DNA from: Alnus glutinosa
Taxonomy: Eukaryota > Streptophyta > Magnoliopsida > Fagales > Betulaceae
Assembly: GCF_958979055.1 (NCBI RefSeq)
Contig: NC_084886.1
Location: 46,517,154 to 46,581,153 of the forward strand
Direction: 5' to 3'
Length of the DNA stretch: 64,000 bases
Shown here: positions 58,891 to 64,000 of the stretch, piece after piece
Layout of the letters: the number at the start of each line of letters is the position of its first letter
How positions within the stretch are numbered: the first letter of the stretch is position 1
Program-made: the position numbers and the translations under genes
Notes under the pieces: generated by a model
Databases searched by the model: none
What the model was told of the DNA's origin: nothing
The model's input: only the letters and a program-made list of their open reading frames with translations

Positions 58891-60117
58891 GGAAAAAAAA
58901 TACTTTAGCCACCTAAACTGTGACTACATTTTTATTTACACCTTCAAACTTTAAAAAGTGATATTAGGACCCCTTGAACTATTAACACATGTCAAATTAA
59001 ACACTTTTTCATTTTTTTTTGCCCAAAATGCCCTTGAGGTGATTAAAAAATTACCATTCGAAAAAATTATTAAAAAAATTGAAAAACTACATTTAAGCTA
59101 TCAAATTACAAGTCGTTTTTTAAGTAGCCCCCTAAACTACTAACTCTCGCACTATAGCCCCCAAACTACCAAATAGTGCCAAAAAGACACATTTTGTCGA
59201 AATATTCCTTTAATACCAATGCCACGTGTCATAAATTTGATTAAAAATAAAAAATTCAAAAATTCAAAAAAAAAAGTTTAAAAAAATTGAAAAAAAAAAA
59301 ATATGTGGGGTGGCTTGATGGCCGATTTGAGGGAGACTGAACCACCCCTAAAGGCCAAACCCTCAACTTTTTTTTTTTTTTTTTTGGCCTTATGGGGTGG
59401 CCAAACTACCCTCGTGGGCCACGGGAGTTGTTTGGCCACCCCCAATGGCCAAACCCTCAACCTTTTTTTCTTCTTCTTCTTTTTTTTTTTTTTTGGTTTT
59501 TCTCTCTCTTTCTCTGACCTTGTGGGGTGGCCGAACCACCCCCAAGGGCCACATGAGTGGTTTGGTCATCCCTAAACTAGCCATGAGCCACCCCCTTGGC
59601 TAAAATGGGGGATGGTCGGCCACCCACAGAGCCACCCCTTCATTTTTTTTAGGTTTTTTTTAATATCTTTAATTTTGCTTTAGTTTTTAAATTTAATTTT
59701 TTAATCAAATATGTGACTCGTGACAAGGGTATTATAGGAATATTTCGAGAAAAGAGGTCTTTTGGGCTCTATTTAGTAGTTTGTGGGGCCATAGTGTGAG
59801 GGTTGGTAGTTTAGGGGGCTACTTAAAAAAGGCTGGTAGTTTAGGAACTTAAATGTAGTTTTTCCTAAAAAAAAAAAAATTAAACAAAAAGGAGAAAAAC
59901 TGAAAGTATCAAAAAGGGGTTGCCTTTATCATATTACTTGCCTTAATTTTTTATTATTTTTTTTTAATAACTTTGAAGGGTATTTTGGGTAGAAAAACAT
60001 AAAAGTGTCTAATTTGACATGTAGTGATAGTTTAAAGGGCTCAAATGTCGTTTTTTAATGTTTAGAGGTGTAAATGAAAAAGTGATGATAGTTCAAGGGC
60101 TAAAGTTTACTTTCTCC
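58891..60117. mobile_element. MULE-like foldback MITE, outer element, copy B
   Basis: Same element and same 8-of-9 target duplication (58882-58890 and 60118-60126) as 17633-18999. Confidence 0.7.
59081..59865. mobile_element. Foldback MITE nested in the outer element, copy B
   Basis: Matches 17818-18722 but lacks the TA expansion. GC-rich core at 59300-59640. Confidence 0.7.
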
Positions 60118-60414
60118 AATATTAATTCTTCTACATGAATGTTAACGTGTGTTAAAACTTTATATTTATATGCCTTTGCTAATTTATGAAAAAATTAATT
60201 AGTAATTCCAATACCTAAAGTGATTCTAGATAAATTTCTACCATTATCATAACCCATGATTATCATTATTTCTCTGTACTTAACAAAAAGATTGTTCCTA
60301 CGTTTGTATTGATCTAGATTTTTATTATAAGTATGTATAATTTTCCAAATAAATGACCAAATAGGGTGCTAAAAAATATCAAATAGAGTAGTTTAATTTC
60401 AATTGGATGATAGT

Positions 60415-61016
60415 TGTAACAACTCACCCCCAATGACAAAATATAATTCGCTTTTGACTCCCTCGAACCAAACTTTTCAGGAAGTCACCCATCCCGATAC
60501 TACTCTTACAGAAGTACGCTTAACTGCAGAGTTCTGATAAGTTTATGACCATCACGGCTTTAAAACGTGTTGTGTCAAGAATGATGCGTTTATACATATA
60601 AGCACATCCTCATTTCCAAGTGATGTGAAACGTCACAATTACCCCATCTTGGGACCCAGCGTCCCCGCTAATGACCCTCATGGGATTACCCTATTCTTGG
60701 TGTCCCAACAAGTGTCTGTTGGCGACCTTCATGGGCTTGTGTACGCTCCCCTCATCTCAAGCTGGACAATGGCTCTGATACCATTTGTAACAACCACCCC
60801 CAATGACAAAATATTATCCGCTTTTGGCTCATCCGAACTAGACTTCCCAGGAGGTCACCCATCTTGGTACTACTCTCGCAGAAACACACTTAACTGTGGA
60901 ATTTTGATAGGTTCACGGCTATCACGGCTATCACGGCTTTAAAACGCGTTGTGTTAAGAATGGTGCGTTTATGCATATAAGCACATCCTTATTCCCAAAC
61001 AATGTGGAACGTCACA
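60415..61016 (-). mobile_element. Cassandra-type TRIM, complete copy (copy B)
   Basis: 602 bases on the minus strand: LTRs 60786-61016 and 60415-60637, internal region 60638-60785, target duplication ATAGT at 60410-60414 and 61017-61021. The primer-binding site TGGTATCAGAGC (60783-60772, minus) fits the 3' end of initiator tRNA-Met exactly. The LTRs carry 5S rRNA-derived sequence on the minus strand (for example 60912-60840, with GATGGGTGACCTCCTGGGA, the internal C box region of 5S genes). No protein is encoded, as in the family, which depends on other elements for movement. Confidence 0.88.
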
Positions 61017-61021
61017 ATAGT

Positions 61022-61628
61022 AATTAATATCAAAGAAATTATTTCTTTGTTGGTGGTCTTTGACTATCGAATTAAAGGGTGTTGACTGAAAATTTCCCTC
61101 GAATTGATTAACCACATTAGATCTCCTAAACCACATTGATAACAATGGTTGTTAGTCAGTTGTAGGGGTGGTGATGGGTGGTGGTTGGAATGTGAGATCT
61201 CACACCTCACCACCAGATCAATGCAAGATCTTGCATCTGCCACTAGATTTGGTGATAGGGCCACTAGATCAAACTGATACCTCCAACCTGCCATTAAAAA
61301 ATGGCATGGGTTGATTGAGTCAAGGACCCTTACGAGAAACTTTAATTTTGTTGCCGACCACTACTAGGCTAACAAGTGAAAAACGACAATTTTGTGTAGA
61401 TTTATCAGTTTTGTTGGGTTTGGTTATGTATTGGGTATCATGCCCACTATTAACACCTGGGACAATTAGAGACCAAAATAAATAATAAATTATGAATAAA
61501 AAAAATATTGATTAAAGACGTGTCTCAATAAGTTTTAGGTTGTGCATGGTTAGGCTCATAGGCATTGGATCAATTAGGAGTTGAAATCTAACCTAAAAAA
61601 AAAAAAATCAAGATTAAAGTATTTGGGG
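61022..61628. other. Intergenic DNA matching 22603-23217
   Basis: No gene. Small indels relative to copy A only. Confidence 0.5.
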
Positions 61629-61985
61629 TGTAATACCCCAACTCTTAATTAGAGTTAAGTAAAGCCTTAATTAATGTTAATGAGAGATTAGGGTTGGTTA
61701 ATGTGGTAATTTTTGATTTTTTGACCTAATTGAATGTTTGATAAGATAATGCACCGAACGTTTGAAGCTTACGTCACGAACGTTTGATGTTGTAATGTAT
61801 GTTACTGTTCAGGCAGTAAGCTTTGTCAGAAGGTACACCAAACGTTCAACCACATAAGACCGAACCTTCGACAAAACCTAAACCCGCTGGGTGATACTGT
61901 ACACCGAATGTTCGACAAAAGTTAACAAACGTTCAATATCTAGCAGAATTGTGTAAGAACAGTTCATCCTTATCTTCAAATCTTC

Positions 61986-62057
61986 AGGCCTATAAATACC
62001 CCACCCCAAAGCCCCTTCAACAGGCCTATAAATACCCCACCCCAAAGCCCCTTCAAC
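61986..62057 (+). repeat. 36-bp tandem duplication of the LTR core promoter
   Basis: Two copies of a 36-base unit, each containing CCTATAAATACCCCACCCC, with TATAAATA at 61991-61998 and 62027-62034. Copy A has a single TATA here (23542-23549). Confidence 0.85.
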
Positions 62058-62064
62058 CTACTTC

Positions 62065-62065
<1 letters not shown>

Positions 62066-62095
<30 letters not shown>

Positions 62096-62111
62096 ATTTG
62101 TTGAAGGAGGA

Positions 62112-62166
<55 letters not shown>
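62066..62166 (+). repeat. Duplicated (GT)n microsatellite
   Basis: Two GT tracts separated by ATTTGTTGAAGGAGGAAT, just after the LTR TATA boxes. Copy A has one short GT tract (23631-23645). Confidence 0.9.
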
Positions 62167-62167
<1 letters not shown>

Positions 62168-63470
62168 TTTGTTGAAGGAGAAATGAGTCATTTTCACCCA
62201 AAGGAGGTAACCTTCATAGCCTAATTTGTTTTTGGTAGAATTATTATGTTACATATATATTGTTTAGGCAATATCTCTAGCTAGTTGGACAAACGTTTAA
62301 TGTTGAGGTCGAACGTTTAACCTTTCTGTCTGAACGTTCAACCCTCGGGCAGTAAGCTCATTTTGATCTTTTTGAGGTTTAATATTTGTTTAGCTCGGGT
62401 TTAGAACTAATTTAGGTCTTCTCTCAGATCAAAGTTGAGTAACCTTATGTGGATTTTGTGGAAGCGCCCTACGACGCAAGTTAATAAAAACTCACATGGA
62501 TACTTATTATTATTTTTTCCCGCATAGCATGATTATTTTGTGTATCAAACATGCATGTTTTCAACTCACATTAAATACAGCCATAGGCTTACTATTATAC
62601 AGGTTAACCCTATAGTCAAAGAGATTTATGATTATGTTATGATGGACGTTAGATCCAATGGTTGTTTTGTGACTAACGTGCCATTTATGAATGGAGGTCA
62701 CGATTACGATTTTTCTAGTAGTGTGGGCCACACGAAATCGGACTAGGTCGAGCTACTAGTATATGACGGTATGTGTACGATATCTGGGGCATTGGTGTTG
62801 TATTATAGGTCACTTGGGACGGTGCCAACCTTGTCGGGAAGGAGTTATATCATGAATACACCATATGTAGTTGAAATAAGGAATTATAATTGTACATTAC
62901 TGCATACAGTTTATATCTTATAAGTTTACAATATGATAACATGTGCATCATGTGTATTTATGCTCACTAAGTCATGGACTTACGCATGTATCTTTCCCAC
63001 TTACGAAATATGTATATTTTCATAGCTAGTTATTTAAATGTTGATCCCGAAGAGGAAGACGATTCGCTTGGAGGACCTGATTTAGGTTATCTTTGAGAAG
63101 TTGGATCCGGTTTGGCTGAAGTCTATGTGAGACGAAGATGGGGATCTTCGTCATAGCATGATTGAGATCATCCATCTGACTAGGCCTTGTCTCCTTATGT
63201 TTACTATAGGTTTTAGACTTGTTTTGTAACTGGTCTTTTGACCGTAACATTTGGAGACTTATCTATTTTATGATGTTGTATTATTGCTCTGGCAGTTCTT
63301 ATTTTGATTGTGGATTTTAACTTCTATCTTTATATTATAATTGAAAGTCTTCCACTGCAGACTCTCTTCAGAGAGAATGACATCCATGTGGTCTTATTAT
63401 TTATAGAATAAGATTGAGAGACGAACCATGAAATGAACTACTAGTTAGTTAATTCCATTAGGGCGTTACA

Positions 63471-64000
63471 TGGGTCTAACCAAATTGGTTTGGTTTGAAC
63501 AAAATTAGCATTAACTAAATTTTTTGCAAGAATACGAATGGGCAAGATCAATGAATAGTGATTTCGTTTGAACGAAAAATGACAGCTTGAAATTGCAGGA
63601 AGAGTGTGGGGTTAGGTGAGATGTGACACCAATGCGACCTTGCGAAGTGCACATTTAGTGTATATGACATAATTAACGAAATTCAATCTAGTTCGAACCA
63701 AATGAACAGTACCCAAGTCCAAGAGTGAATCTTAGAGTAGGTTTTGATTTTTGAAAGATTATGTGGAAAAGAAGAGAGAGGGAAAGGAAGAAAAGAAAAT
63801 GAGAGTCTTAAAGAAGAGGAAAACCTGAGGAGAAGCTTTATGTTGATCTTGATTGGTTGGAAGATTGTGTGAAGTTGTGAGTGTGTGTAAAGGTGAGTTT
63901 GAGGTTTCAAATTGGAAAGAAAAGTGTATGTGATATTGTTTGTATTTGAAGTCTTGTGGTTGTGTTGGTTTTAAGATTAAAGTTTGTTGTGGTGTTATAT
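63471..64000. other. End of window, matches 24992-26680 without the copy A insertion
   Basis: No gene; sequence continues the duplicated block. Confidence 0.5.

Larger units (their letters stand above)
61629..63470 (+). mobile_element. 1.8-kb solo LTR with CGAACGTTCG motifs, copy B
   Basis: Same ends as 23218-24991 and flanked by TGGGG and TGGGT. It differs by a duplicated TATA core (61986-62057), GT repeat expansion and a deletion of about 90 bases near 62875. Confidence 0.75.
56387..64000. repeat. Segmental duplication, copy B (extends past the window)
   Basis: Collinear with 12838-26680 (copy A) up to the last base shown. Copy B lacks the three nested MITE copies, the 2.7-kb solo LTR and the 1.16-kb insertion of copy A, which explains 7.6 kb against 13.8 kb. 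Confidence 0.9.

Noticed and set aside
60625-60942. 105-codon open frame
   Set aside because: Same situation in the intact Cassandra copy.
61976-62197. Thr-His repeat frame
   Set aside because: Translation of the GT microsatellite.

Overview
This window looks like nuclear DNA of a woody eudicot, probably a rosid; an order such as Fagales is only a guess. The grounds are multi-exon genes with short GT-AG introns, very AT-rich intergenic DNA, and plant-specific families: REM-type B3 transcription factors, nepenthesin-type aspartic proteases, and a plastid rubredoxin carrying a PDZ domain. Plant transposons are abundant, including long-TIR MULE-like MITEs, hAT, CACTA and Tourist MITEs, solo LTRs and a Cassandra TRIM with 5S-derived LTRs. 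No bacterial-style operon, rRNA locus, tRNA gene or CRISPR array was seen.

Layout. 1-8.5 kb: a LINE RNase H remnant and two B3 genes on the minus strand (B3-1, B3-2). 9.6-29 kb: a gene-poor nest of transposons containing a broken small Cys-rich secreted-peptide gene, a Cassandra element split by a 2.7 kb solo LTR, a 1.8 kb solo LTR and further LTR-derived sequence. 29.3-32.2 kb: an ENH1-like rubredoxin/PDZ gene reconstructed as six exons and 273 residues. 32.6-55 kb: a tandem array built from a unit holding one B3 gene and one aspartic protease gene, all on the minus strand. Unit 1 has an intact protease and a B3 pseudogene broken by a solo LTR. Unit 2 has both genes intact. Unit 3 has only the B3 gene. 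56.387 kb to the end: a second, less interrupted copy of the 12.8-26.7 kb transposon block, joined to the B3 array at a sharp breakpoint.

How the genes relate. The five B3 loci are paralogs with the same three-exon plan (short exon 1, long exon 2, second B3 domain in exon 3) and are predicted nuclear DNA-binding proteins. The two proteases are close paralogs with signal peptides, predicted to be secreted. The ENH1-like gene is a single-copy plastid gene beside the array. Nothing in the sequence links these three groups functionally; the B3/protease pairing reflects local duplication.

The most informative features are insertion histories that can be read directly because paralogous empty sites lie in the same window: the solo LTR inside Cassandra, the CACTA MITE, a dimeric MITE with a 9-bp duplication, and the solo LTR in B3-3. 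Splice sites, starts and homologies were worked out by eye; no alignment or database search was run.
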